From assembly GCA_002633025.1 (NCBI GenBank), contig NMRB01001148.1, positions 62,348-126,347 on the forward strand: DNA of 64,000 nucleotides, written 5' to 3'. Below the pieces are notes generated by a model that was not told the DNA's origin, did no database searches, and worked only from the letters and a program-made list of their open reading frames with translations. The position numbers and the translations under genes are program-made. This document shows, piece by piece, positions 55,630 to 64,000 of this stretch. Source of the DNA: Notospermus geniculatus (Eukaryota > Nemertea > Pilidiophora > Heteronemertea > Lineidae). Position 1 is the stretch's first letter. Every line of letters starts with the position of its first letter.

Positions 55630-56310
55630 AAATATCCGTTAGTGACTTGCCTATGTCTTGAGTAGGCCTACATTCAAAGACAGGCAACATTCACGAACCT
55701 CACGCACTTATCTCCTGAAATAAGGGTAAGTGACATGCCATGGCTTGGGTATGCTATAGGCCTATACTCAAAAGACAGGCATCATTCACGAACCCTCCTC
55801 CTAAAATAAGGGTTAGTGACGTGCCTTAGTCTTGAGTAGGCCCACACTCAAAGTGGGGCATCATTCACGAACCCTACGCACTTATCTCCCAAAATAAGGG
55901 TTAGTGACGTGCCTAAAGCCCCGTTTCGACGTAGCCCTTTCAATCCGTGCCGTGCCCGGTCCGGACCGAGTACGGATAAATAGCTCTCGTCTAAACGGGG
56001 CTTAAGTCTTCAGTAGGCCCACACTCAAAGTTGGGCATCATTTACGAACCCTACTCACTAATATCCTAAAATAACTGTACACACACAGAGAGGCATTACA
56101 CACTTAACTCCTAAGATAAGGGTTAGTGACATGCCTTCGTCTTGACTACACACTCAAAGACTGTCATCATTCACTTATTTCCTAAAACTAGGGTTCGTGT
56201 CCAACGTGTTGACAAAATGCTTTTTAAGAAAAAGCTTTTTTTGACTTTTGAGTCCATTCAAAGACATCATTCACGAGCCTATACGTAGTCCATTATTTCC
56301 TGAAAATAAG
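55630..56310. repeat. minisatellite, about 90-110 bp unit, six to seven copies
   Basis: The unit contains gggttagtgacgtgcctta, cttgagtaggcccacactca and catcattcacgaaccctac. One copy carries an inserted MITE. Confidence 0.85.
55917..56002. mobile_element. 86-bp MITE inside the minisatellite
   Basis: AGCCCCGTTT and AAACGGGGCT ends are flanked by TAA on both sides. Neighbouring units read gtgccttagtctt without it. T(T/A)A targets fit Harbinger-like elements. Confidence 0.8.
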
Positions 56311-56384
56311 CATTAGTTATCAGCCTACTTTGCTGCACATCTGCAGAAATTGCTAGAGTAAAGATCATTTTTGTTGTTCACAGT

Positions 56385-56525
56385 GTTTTCGATGAACAGA
56401 ACGATATTCAATGTTCATCGTATTTTGGAAGTAAGACATTGTTCAATGTGTTTGGGTGGTGTACGACATTCAATGTTCAGTGTGTTTTTGGTGTACGATA
56501 TTCAATGTTCTTTGTGTTCTGGTTG
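56385..56525. repeat. minisatellite, cattcaatgttc units
   Basis: Three to four copies of about 45 bases (gtacgacattcaatgttc, agtgtgttttt). Confidence 0.7.
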
Positions 56526-56739
56526 GGCGAATCAATAAGTGGAGTTTGACATAAGCTGAGTGAGATAGAACCAAGTCACCAAACGCTGCGATTTCCTGAC
56601 GTGGGACCATAAACTGGTCGTGATGGGGGTTGTGGACCATAGATGACCAGCAAGTTCCCGCCGAATGTTGGCAAGACAAGAGGCTACCAATAAGCTTCGC
56701 TTTTTAAGATATCGTCCTCTAAACTAGAAGCCAATATTA

Positions 56740-57316
56740 CAAGCGTCGATTTGTGAGATGACTTTGAGAGTCAACGAGAGCCATGTAGGAACAGACATGG
56801 CGGAGACGTACGACACAGGAGCGACATCTGCCGACGAACCCTGTTACAGGCGAGGCGCTACGGCATCTCTCAGCCGACGAACGATAGCTTGTCAAATGGA
56901 TGGTGGACATCGGTGGAGTTCAACCGAACCATCAACGTCCTCTCAACTTCGAATCTGTAAAGCTTCAGCGCGCAGCAACATCGGCCACGAGTTCATGGGC
57001 CTCGACCAATCAGGTTTTGCGTTTTGAACGAGCCATGGCCATTTTATGTCTGTGTGTCGTCAAGATTCGCTCGACCCCATTTTTGTCAGAACGCAACCTC
57101 GACCTAGGTAGTGTAATCGAGGGAAGAACGCTCGCTCCATATATCGTCAGAGGTTTCCATCTTTCCACCAAACACGCGAGACGATCTAAAATTTGGAACG
57201 ACACTCTTATTGGATCCGAAAATGCTACAGAAGATGCTTCTGTATCAGCGAGGAGGACGAGAATTCGTGAATATTCAGCCCGGAACATCCAAGGAGACAC
57301 CGAACCAAGTGATGTG
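56740..57316 (+). other. CpG-rich segment with overlapping open frames, status unclear
   Basis: An ATG in good context (agacatggcgg) at 56797 opens 77 codons beginning MAETYDTGATSADEPC. A second frame at 56900-57319 gives 139 codons, and a minus frame is also open. None shows a domain, and no splice donor is convincing. It may be a CpG island with a first exon or a retroposon body, since a retroposon-like tail follows at 57.66 kb. Confidence 0.3.
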
Positions 57317-57770
57317 TGACGTGGTTGCTTTTGTTAAATAACGTCCCAAATCTGCTACAACTTAGGTATCAGAATGAAGGAGGGCTGTTTCGCCAAGCGC
57401 TGTTCAGAGCTAAGAGGTTGCTGAAACTGCGTTTAAGCAAGGTGGCATGGGGTGGTGGAGATGATTCATGCCATGATGTGTGACGTACATGAAGGTGCTT
57501 TCGAAAATAACGCCAAATCTGCTACAGTGATCAAAAGAAGAGTTTACGGCACATGAAGGACCTTGCAAGCGTTGTTCAAAGCTGAGAGTAAGCTACTGAA
57601 AGTGACATCCTTCAGCAAGATGGTGGAGATGCTACGACCTAATGCTACCCTTTTTACTGTTTTCGTTTATGTATATTTTATTGTGTGTAAAGTGCTTTGG
57701 AATGATTTTCATTCTGTTAGTAGCACTATAACGTTATCATTTTATTATTACTACTATTATTGTTTATAAA
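57317..57770 (+). repeat. tandem 160-bp duplication followed by a retroposon-like 3' tail
   Basis: 57317-57477 and 57478-57640 are diverged copies (aatctgctaca, aagcgttgttca, agcaaggtgg words). Then gtgtaaagtgctttgga and an (att)n-like run resemble the 3' end common to SINEs and LINEs. Confidence 0.5.
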
Positions 57771-58018
57771 TATTAGGGTTAAAGGGGCGTTGCTTTGAAA
57801 CCCTGAAAGAGAAATCCCTGAAAATGAAACAGTTCCTGAAACAAAAACTTATTGATTCGCCCTAAAGTGTGTGTGATTTATTGTCAGTTGATGAGAAACA
57901 GCCTCATCAACTTCCACTTCGTCGGACATAGACAGAATAGTTGGAACGGCTGGAAGAAAAGTATGCAGTGTGCAGTGCAACAACAAACAAGGGCCTAGAC
58001 ACACCTCCTCGTAAACTA

Positions 58019-58105
58019 CAGGGTGGCCCAGAAAAGGTGTCTCTTGAACAACAGCATTTCTCTTGTTTGCCTTTTGTTCGAGGACACGTTTTCTGGGCCA
58101 CCCTG
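58019..58105. mobile_element. 87-bp mariner-type MITE, TA duplication
   Basis: CAGGGTGGCCCAGAAAA and its complement are flanked by TA at 58017-58018 and 58106-58107. The ends match the common mariner terminal-repeat form. Confidence 0.8.
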
Positions 58106-58134
58106 TAGTATCTGGACATGAAATTGGCAAGACG

Positions 58135-58258
58135 TGATGCACAAATCAGAACTGCCTGCCCGACGTGAGCGCCATCTTCATAATGGAATCTGCACTACCT
58201 GTAGTGTAGATTTCGTTGTGAAGGTGGCGCTCAGGTCAGACAGTTTGATTTGTGCATA
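58135..58258. repeat. fold-back element
   Basis: tgcacaaatcagaactg / cagtttgatttgtgca outer ends. tgagcgccatctt / aaggtggcgctca and a ctacctgtag centre pair inside. Confidence 0.75.
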
Positions 58259-58839
58259 CCACGTGTTGCGCTAGGTCCGACCAAAATTATCATTTACCGC
58301 TAGATTTAAAAATTGAACCCATGACACCGAAGCACTTCGTGCATAAACGAGGAGGGACTACCGACACCAAGTCACCTGGACAGCAGCATGACGGTAATTT
58401 GCAATGCCATACAATCCATTGAAAGTAGGTGATACAGAGCCGTAATCACGAATGAGATTTTGGCGGGCGGGCCGCATGATGCAGCAGGGCCTACTTGTCG
58501 TCCCATGTGGGCCTACATACTCTGTCGGGCAAACGCTAATACGACAACGCTGGACATCTGCCGGCCGAAAAATGCCGATGATTCCTTGGTCGACTTGTGC
58601 AGATCTCCGTGCGTCCAAATTTCGACCTCCTCGTCGACTTGTGTGCGCCCAGATTCCGATGAACCACCTTGTCGCTTGTGCAAATCATCGTGCGTCCAGA
58701 TTCCGATAAAACGACCCTCTGCCGCCGGACTTCATTCGTCCATCATCCTTCGTCCATCTTGCGATCGAAAAAAATCCCAGAGGGCGACTTGTGCTGCGTC
58801 AGATCGGACCGAAATTATGTGCGAGGTCGACCTAGCCGT

Positions 58840-59050
58840 AGGAGTAGGCCTACATCTGTACAAAGTTACAGGCCAATAGCCGAGTGCAGTGCTCCGCTTA
58901 CGAACGACGACGACAGACGACCTACATGATGTAGGAGTACCTATGTACAAAGTTTTAGATCAACAGACCAGCGGTAACGTCGGTACGAAATGTTCACCGT
59001 ACTGTAGTTTAACCGATGACGACGACGACGACGACGGACGCCACAGTCCA
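58840..59050 (+). repeat. dispersed element with gacgacgacgacgg tail
   Basis: gtaggcctacatctgtacaa, gttacaggccaata and (gac)n blocks, twice (58910 and 59018). Related to 18405-18668. Confidence 0.5.
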
Positions 59051-59207
59051 TTAGGCCCCGTTGGTGAACTATGGTTCATTGCATTACAGGAACACTACCG
59101 CCATGCCACTGTCAGTGTCAAAAGCCCCACACACGGACTCGCTCAACCTGAGCAAAAATACAGGTGACATTCACTAATACTACACGATACTGAGCCTACG
59201 AAATCCT

Positions 59208-59600
59208 AAGGCCAATGAAATTACATTTATAGTTCCACGTCAGCTATTTTTCAGAATTTGATGAGGGTTTGGTTTCATTATTCATTATTTTTTTCATGGA
59301 AAATTTCAACCCCTTTCGCACACACTAACTGTCATACAAACTGATTTTATGCCCAAATGTGTTTTTTGGAATGAAAATCAATTCAGAAACGGCAATTTGT
59401 GCTGCGTGAGAGCTGGTACCTGTAATGACATACAACATGTACAAGCTGCGTGGGCTTTTTTAAAGTGGCGGGAAAGCAGTTCAGCGGCAGATTTTTGCCA
59501 TTTTTTTTAATGAAATTGGAATAACGAAATTTTTTGATGAGGGGTCAAAATCACATGCGGGCGGTGACAAGAATCTATAAATGTAATTTCATTGGCCTAA
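59208..59600. repeat. element with 26-bp terminal inverted repeats
   Basis: aggccaatgaaattacattt at the left and aaatgtaatttcattggcct at the right bound about 0.39 kb without coding content. Confidence 0.7.
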
Positions 59601-60054
59601 ATGGTTATGTGCTGCATGTCGTAGACCGTTCCTGGGGAGGGTGGCATTGCTCGCCATTAACTTTGAAGGTTAATTTGCATAATTTATGCAGACAGTGACC
59701 CAGACTCCAGGGAGACTCTGGTCTGCTGAATGATTGGGAGAGATGGAATGTCGAAACACTGTGCATGATTTTTGGAGCTAATCCCATCACAGCCCTTCAG
59801 CTCGTCAGCCATTCCCAGTTGAAACATATGCTGCCCTCTACCCGACTACAGCAGAACTAATCTACGTTATCTGCAGCTCGTTTGACCACTCCAAAGGAAC
59901 GAGTCTACGAAACGTCATACGATTCAATAGGTTATGCATGTTATGGGGGTTAGTTTATGAAATCACAATGATATGATAGTATAAAATGCTCCGTCTCATC
60001 ACTAAAGAACTATCTCCGATAAAGGAATGGTAGTTAGAGAAATCCAGTGCCCAT

Positions 60055-60163
60055 ATTCATAAAACTACTCAAGTCTAAGTGTGACACTTATCTTTTGTGT
60101 TGAACAAAGGATAAGTGTCACACTTACCTTAGATTAATTAGTTTTATGAATATGGGCTCTGGG
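60055..60163. repeat. fold-back element, gcccatattcataaaacta
   Basis: gcccatattcataaaacta / tagttttatgaatatgggc ends, with aagtgtgacacttatc stems. A degenerate relative with the same loop (ttgaacaaagga) is at 61260-61385. Confidence 0.85.
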
Positions 60164-60689
60164 CCCAATTTACAATAGTCTTCTATTCACAAATTTGCTC
60201 ACCTTATGGGACTAATTCTCTTAGTATGGATCAATTCTCCTCAAAGTTATGAAATGACCAGGGTCACTGTGCTCACCTGTTGTGCCCTGGTGTGCCATAA
60301 ATACTAATCACACCAAAATTTGTCACCGATTGAGATTACTATGATTATACTACTGGCCAAGTTTTAGCTACCAGTACCGGCATCTATTTGATCCCAGTGA
60401 CCTTGAAAAGTAGGTCAAACCAAAAATCTTCGATTTATGTGATGTTGTTTTATTAGAGGAAACCACCACAAGTTTCACAATTCCAGCCAGCAGTGTTCAG
60501 GATTTAAAGCGCCCCCTACAGGTCAGACTGTGCAATCAGTTTTCCTACACTAGTCTGCTACAAATAGCTTTCAACACAAGGTATCTGCATAGTTCACCTT
60601 TCTAAACCAAACGACAAAGACAATGAGCTCTGCACCATGGAAACTGACAGCTGAGATGAAAACTTAGGCTTTTCCTCATGATACCAGGC

Positions 60690-61111
60690 CCTTGGCTTTG
60701 CCCTTTTTGGCCTTTCTTTCAACCAATGTCCACCTTCAGTAAACCTTCTGTAAAAATCCTTTATAAACTGGTGACATAGACATTCGGTAAAAAACCGGAG
60801 CTAGGCCTATATCATATCATTGCGAAAGAAAATGTTCGATTACCTTTTTCCATGTCTTCGGGTGGAGCCTTGATTTTTGATCCATTTTGAAAAATGTTCC
60901 ATTCAATCATTGTCCAACACTGAATTTGAAATCGGATCACATTTTACAAATTACAGATTAAATCTGAGACAATCCATCCAAGAATCGAGTACACTGTCCG
61001 ACCACTGGGGCCAGTTGAAATGAAAGTCCAGGCCACATCTTGAAATCTTTGTCTTCATCTTCCACCCACATCCTCATGCAATGTCCCCTCCTTCCTCCAA
61101 AGTTGCACCTG
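60690..61111 (-). other. exon-like segments of a possible minus-strand gene
   Basis: Minus strand: acceptor tatttatttcag at 61111 leads into an open segment reading CNFGGRRGHCMRMWVEDED and more. After it comes caaattcag with CWTMIEWNIFQNGSKIKAPP and a gtaatc donor. Then tttttacag precedes a third open stretch. The W/D/E-rich text looks coding, and two of the junctions can be phased. However, no family is recognised, and donors are weak. I keep this only as a candidate. Confidence 0.25.
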
Positions 61112-62152
61112 AAATAAATATTTACGCCCAATTAATTCGTTTTAATGAAATTACAAATGTATCATCCTTTTAAGGCCCGAGTTAAAACTTAAAATAAAAC
61201 TTTTGACATTGACAGAAGGACTTTTGACATTTTGACAGAAGGACCTATTCACGAAGGTCTCATAACTAACTCAGCACACTACTACAGGTCCACATTCCAT
61301 ACTCAAGTCAAACTGTGTGTGATACCTATCTTTTGTATTGAACAAAGGACAAGTGTCACACTTAGACTTAAGTAGTTTTAATGGGTCCTCAGCACACTAA
61401 CAAAGGGTCCCTTCAGACAAAGGTCCCTCGAACAATAGGGAAACAATAGAAATGCTATTGTTCGTGGAACACTTTCTCTGGCCCACCCTATGCCCTTTTC
61501 TGTATAACTAGGCGTTACCCTAGGCCTATTGTCCATAAATAAATGGATTTGCAGCCAACCTATTGTTTACTAATATCAGCTTGACAAAGGGTTTGCGTAC
61601 CGGTAACCTCAGAGTAATTCGGGGGTTTTATGAATGAGGTGCAGTGTCCAGTGACGTGTGCAGGTGATCGGATTGTTCTATGGGTTGCACAGTGCATGAG
61701 TGGACCGCCGTCGGCGAAGCGCCGTGACTGAAGGGCAGCCTAGAAAATTGGACTGACAGGAATTTATCAGCGCTTCCCTGTCAAAGTGACAAAATATGTT
61801 ACACTTCAGAAGTTAGGCCAATAGGCCTAAATAACTTCTGACTGGTCCCAAGATTTTTGAAAAGGGGAAGTAAAAATGAGGAAAGGCAGTGCAACTTCAG
61901 GATCCAGCCAAGGAAAATGTTGGCCTGCCTGAGTGAGCTCATGAGCTGACTGCTGCTGAGTGCGGCGTGCGGTGGTGTGGGCGCAGCGTCCCGCCCGGCG
62001 GCGCACGGCTCAGCCTGATTAAACACTTTGTAGGCCGATGAGAGGCTAAAAGTTTGCCTGGTTGGAGTACTATAATGTTCCCCGTGTCTTGGCATCTCAG
62101 AACTATCATTTAAACAGTGTTTTAGGGTAAAATTCGGATGAAATTTACTCAC

Positions 62153-62330
62153 GACGCATCTGACATGTCTGACAGACCGGTCAAAACCAGCTGACCACGC
62201 GGTCTTGGCCAAATCGATAAAGTTGCAAATCGCGCGTGCGTGATGCGCAGATCGGTCAGCGGCGGCTGGAGTTGATGACGTCACGTAGTTATAAATAACT
62301 CACACCGGGTGCTGCTGACCAGCGGCAGCT
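62153..62330 (-). promoter_or_regulatory. possible minus-strand promoter and 5' exon
   Basis: A TATA-like ttataaata lies near 62290. On the minus side a cgcacgcgcg-rich stretch leads to a strong donor (gatgcgtc|gtgagt) at about 62152. This could be the 5' end of the candidate at 60.7-61.1 kb. The frame to 61799 is open but begins without an ATG. Confidence 0.25.
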
Positions 62331-62368
62331 GACTGAACTTCTGTGATAGGCTCGACGTTTACAGGACA

Positions 62369-62771
62369 GGGCCCGTAGGCCTATTCCAGAACCTTCCTTA
62401 ACTCTGAAGCTTTGCGACTTGCTTTGCAACCTGTTACCTGCGATTGAACACGACTGCAAGGAACTCACTGGTCGCCGACCTGAAATTGATCACATCGGCC
62501 ATTTGCATGATTGGTGAAAATTACGTCTAGCTATTCCACTCCGGCGATTGAGTGCCCAGTTGCCAAGCAAGGTGCAAAACAAAATCAGGTTAAAAATCAC
62601 ACTGCGGATTCCCCGCTGTGGCGCGGCATGAATTTTTTATCACTCTCTGCGGTGGGGTAATGGAAATAGGTCAGCTTTAAGGTTTACTTTTAGCTATTGT
62701 TCGCAGGGCAGAAGACAAAAGCTTAAAGTGGACCTTAGAGTTAAGGAGGCTTCCAGCTAGAATACGGGCCC
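62369..62771. repeat. inverted-repeat element, 0.4 kb
   Basis: gggcccgtaggcctattcca / tagaatacgggccc ends, with ccttccttaactct and agagttaaggaggc stems, related to 2260-2384. Confidence 0.65.
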
Positions 62772-62796
62772 AGGAATGGCGGGCAGGGGATATATT

Positions 62797-62923
62797 TATG
62801 AAGCCTTCGCAACTTTGCGTGCACGCAAGTCTATTGTTTGGCTGCATAAATGCCCTATTGTTCGCTGACTGCCTTACAATAGATTTGGGTGCACGCAAAG
62901 TTGTAATTCACAAATATGGCCCC
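62797..62923. repeat. fold-back element
   Basis: atatttatgaagccttcgca, aactttgcgtgcacgcaa and complements (ttgggtgcacgcaaagtt, ttcacaaatat) pair around a loop with two attgtt words. Confidence 0.75.
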
Positions 62924-62976
62924 TGATCCGCGAATTCTCACGAAACAAAGGAACTGTATTCAAGTTTTGTTAACCC

Positions 62977-62982
62977 TTTATT
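62977..62982 (-). terminator. polyadenylation signal of gene D
   Basis: The minus strand reads agtaataaagggtt, 20 bases after the gene D stop. Confidence 0.6.
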
Positions 62983-63002
62983 ACTTTACTATATCATATA
63001 TC

Positions 63003-63945
63003 TTAATTTCTGTTTGGTAATTTGGGGAAATTCGGGAGATCCGTACAGGCTTTGTACCCTCTCAATGAGTTGCAGCAATAACGCGGACTGAAGGTGACGT
63101 TATGGGAGTAGCTCAGGTATTCAAACTTCTTTTTCTGGAGACAGCAGCCTGAAAAGGAAAAGATACATTCATAAAACGTTGAAAGAAAGATTTTGTATCA
63201 TTCAAGTCTGTTCTGACTGCAGATGCTGCAATAGCAGTCAGCCGCGCGTATTGCCAAAAGATGGCAGCACAGTTCTAGCGGACCAAAAAGAAACCTCTCT
63301 TGATTAGTGCTCATTGAATCAAGAATGAATGGGTCCGCTATATGCATTGAATTGGGCCGTAGTGACACCTATTGGTCAACTAACTGATAGCTCCTATGCA
63401 CGCCAACCACTGAAATACACGAAGGACAGGCCATCAGTGAGGTATAAAAGTTAAAAAGAAAACATACTGACAATGTCAGCACAATGCACTGACATCGGCT
63501 CACATCCATTCTGGCATGCCCCGTAGCACTTGAAAATGCTACAATTTACGCTAGCCACTGAAATAGACGAAGGAGAGGCCATGAGTAAAGGCCCGTTTCC
63601 GCCACAACGGATTCCGCGGTGGTTTTGCGGCGAGTAGTGTCGTTTTCACAGGGTTTGGGATAATCCTTTGATGGTTTAACAATACATGGCCTGTTATCCC
63701 AATGCCTGTGAAAACCGCGGAATCCGCTGAAATGGAAACGGGCCTTATGAACACAAATGCTCACACAGGAAGGGCGAATGAATGTAAGTAGGTGGAAACC
63801 AGAGTGTCCTGAGTCAAGAAATTTAACGTCCAGTGCGGCCATGAATTTGGGGGCTGCCAACGACCGTTTCACACACCGTGCTAAAAGGGTTTGGATGGAA
63901 ACGAATTTTTGTCGTACTTACTAAAAAGGAAAGTGAAACACAATA
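63003..63945 (-). CDS. gene D: secreted cysteine-rich protein, 5' exon missing at window edge
   Basis: Minus-strand exons in order: 63945-63922 (24 nt, hydrophobic LCFTFLF, the end of a signal peptide), 63557-63468 (90 nt) and 63148-63003 (146 nt, stop TAA). All junctions are phase 1, with acceptors ctcttttcag, tctatttcag and ccttttcag. The mature part has ten cysteines. The family core reads C-x3-C-x10-C-x5-CC-x21-CC-x8-C (VSCCLQ, YCCNSLRGYKAC). Two extra cysteines lie in the N-terminal part (VNC and NGC). NVT is a possible N-glycosylation site. The layout is the same as in genes B and C, though the orientation is opposite and about 23 kb separates D from C. The ATG exon must lie beyond base 64000. 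Unknown function. Confidence 0.8.
63237..63385. repeat. dispersed repeat, inverted relative to 50745-50898
   Basis: cgcgcgtattgcc, aagatggcagca, gttctagcggacca, tatgcattgaattgggccgt and agtgacacctattggt match the other copy in reverse. Lies in the last intron of gene D. Confidence 0.75.
63591..63746. repeat. fold-back element, aaggcccgtttcc ends, intron of gene D
   Basis: aaggcccgtttcc / ggaaacgggcctt, cggattccgcgg / ccgcggaatccg and gttttcacagg / cctgtgaaaac pair. The ORF across it is repeat text. Confidence 0.8.
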
Positions 63946-64000
63946 CTGAAAAGAGGATGGAAGGGGTTGAAAAGGTGTGATTTTTCCCTTTTTACTGAGA

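Noticed and set aside
61799-62284. 161-codon minus-strand frame
   Set aside because: It has no ATG at its start, contains a strong donor at about 62152, and shows no domain. Kept only as a possible 5' exon region.

Overview
The window reads as nuclear DNA of a marine invertebrate animal. Short exons are separated by long introns with GT/AG borders, genes end in AATAAA signals, and most of the sequence is intergenic DNA full of fold-back (MITE-like) elements, tRNA-derived SINEs, minisatellites and ACATGTAC-type words. The style suits a lophotrochozoan (mollusc, brachiopod, annelid) or an invertebrate deuterostome. I cannot settle the phylum. No operon, phage, CRISPR or bacterial signal is present. 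Short runs of N at about 46.55 kb mark an assembly gap.

Layout. At 0.4-1.4 kb are the last two coding exons of a leucine-rich-repeat GPCR of the relaxin-receptor type: the seventh membrane helix with NPVLY, then a cytoplasmic tail. From 1.5 to 28.9 kb I see no convincing gene. This stretch holds nested inverted repeats, several minisatellites, a 1.35-1.5 kb tandem array with exon-like segments (21-24 kb), a 2.1 kb fold-back element packed with CCATAG repeats, and a tandem repeat rich in TCAAGGTCA nuclear-receptor half-sites.

From 28.9 to 39.7 kb lies the most interesting part: three consecutive plus-strand genes (A, B, C) for small secreted cysteine-rich proteins. A fourth member (D) is on the minus strand at 63.0-64.0 kb and runs off the window. 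I do not recognise the family. All share the pattern C-x3-C-x(10-12)-C-x5-CC-x(21-27)-CC-x(8-10)-C, a signal peptide split by an intron, a 21-30 nt micro-exon, and phase-1 introns at every matched position. Gene A has two copies of the cysteine domain. Gene B has lost two cysteines that may form one disulfide. Genes B and C also share upstream sequence, which suggests common regulation.

From 40 to 63 kb the one strong coding signal is a 158-codon first exon on the minus strand (48.3-48.7 kb). It carries an eh1-like repression motif, as in many homeobox or forkhead regulators, and has unique ATTA-rich blocks on both sides. The rest is SINEs, tandem repeats and transposon insertions. Several of these can be dated against empty sites in neighbouring repeat copies. 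A doubtful set of exon-like segments lies on the minus strand at 60.7-61.1 kb.
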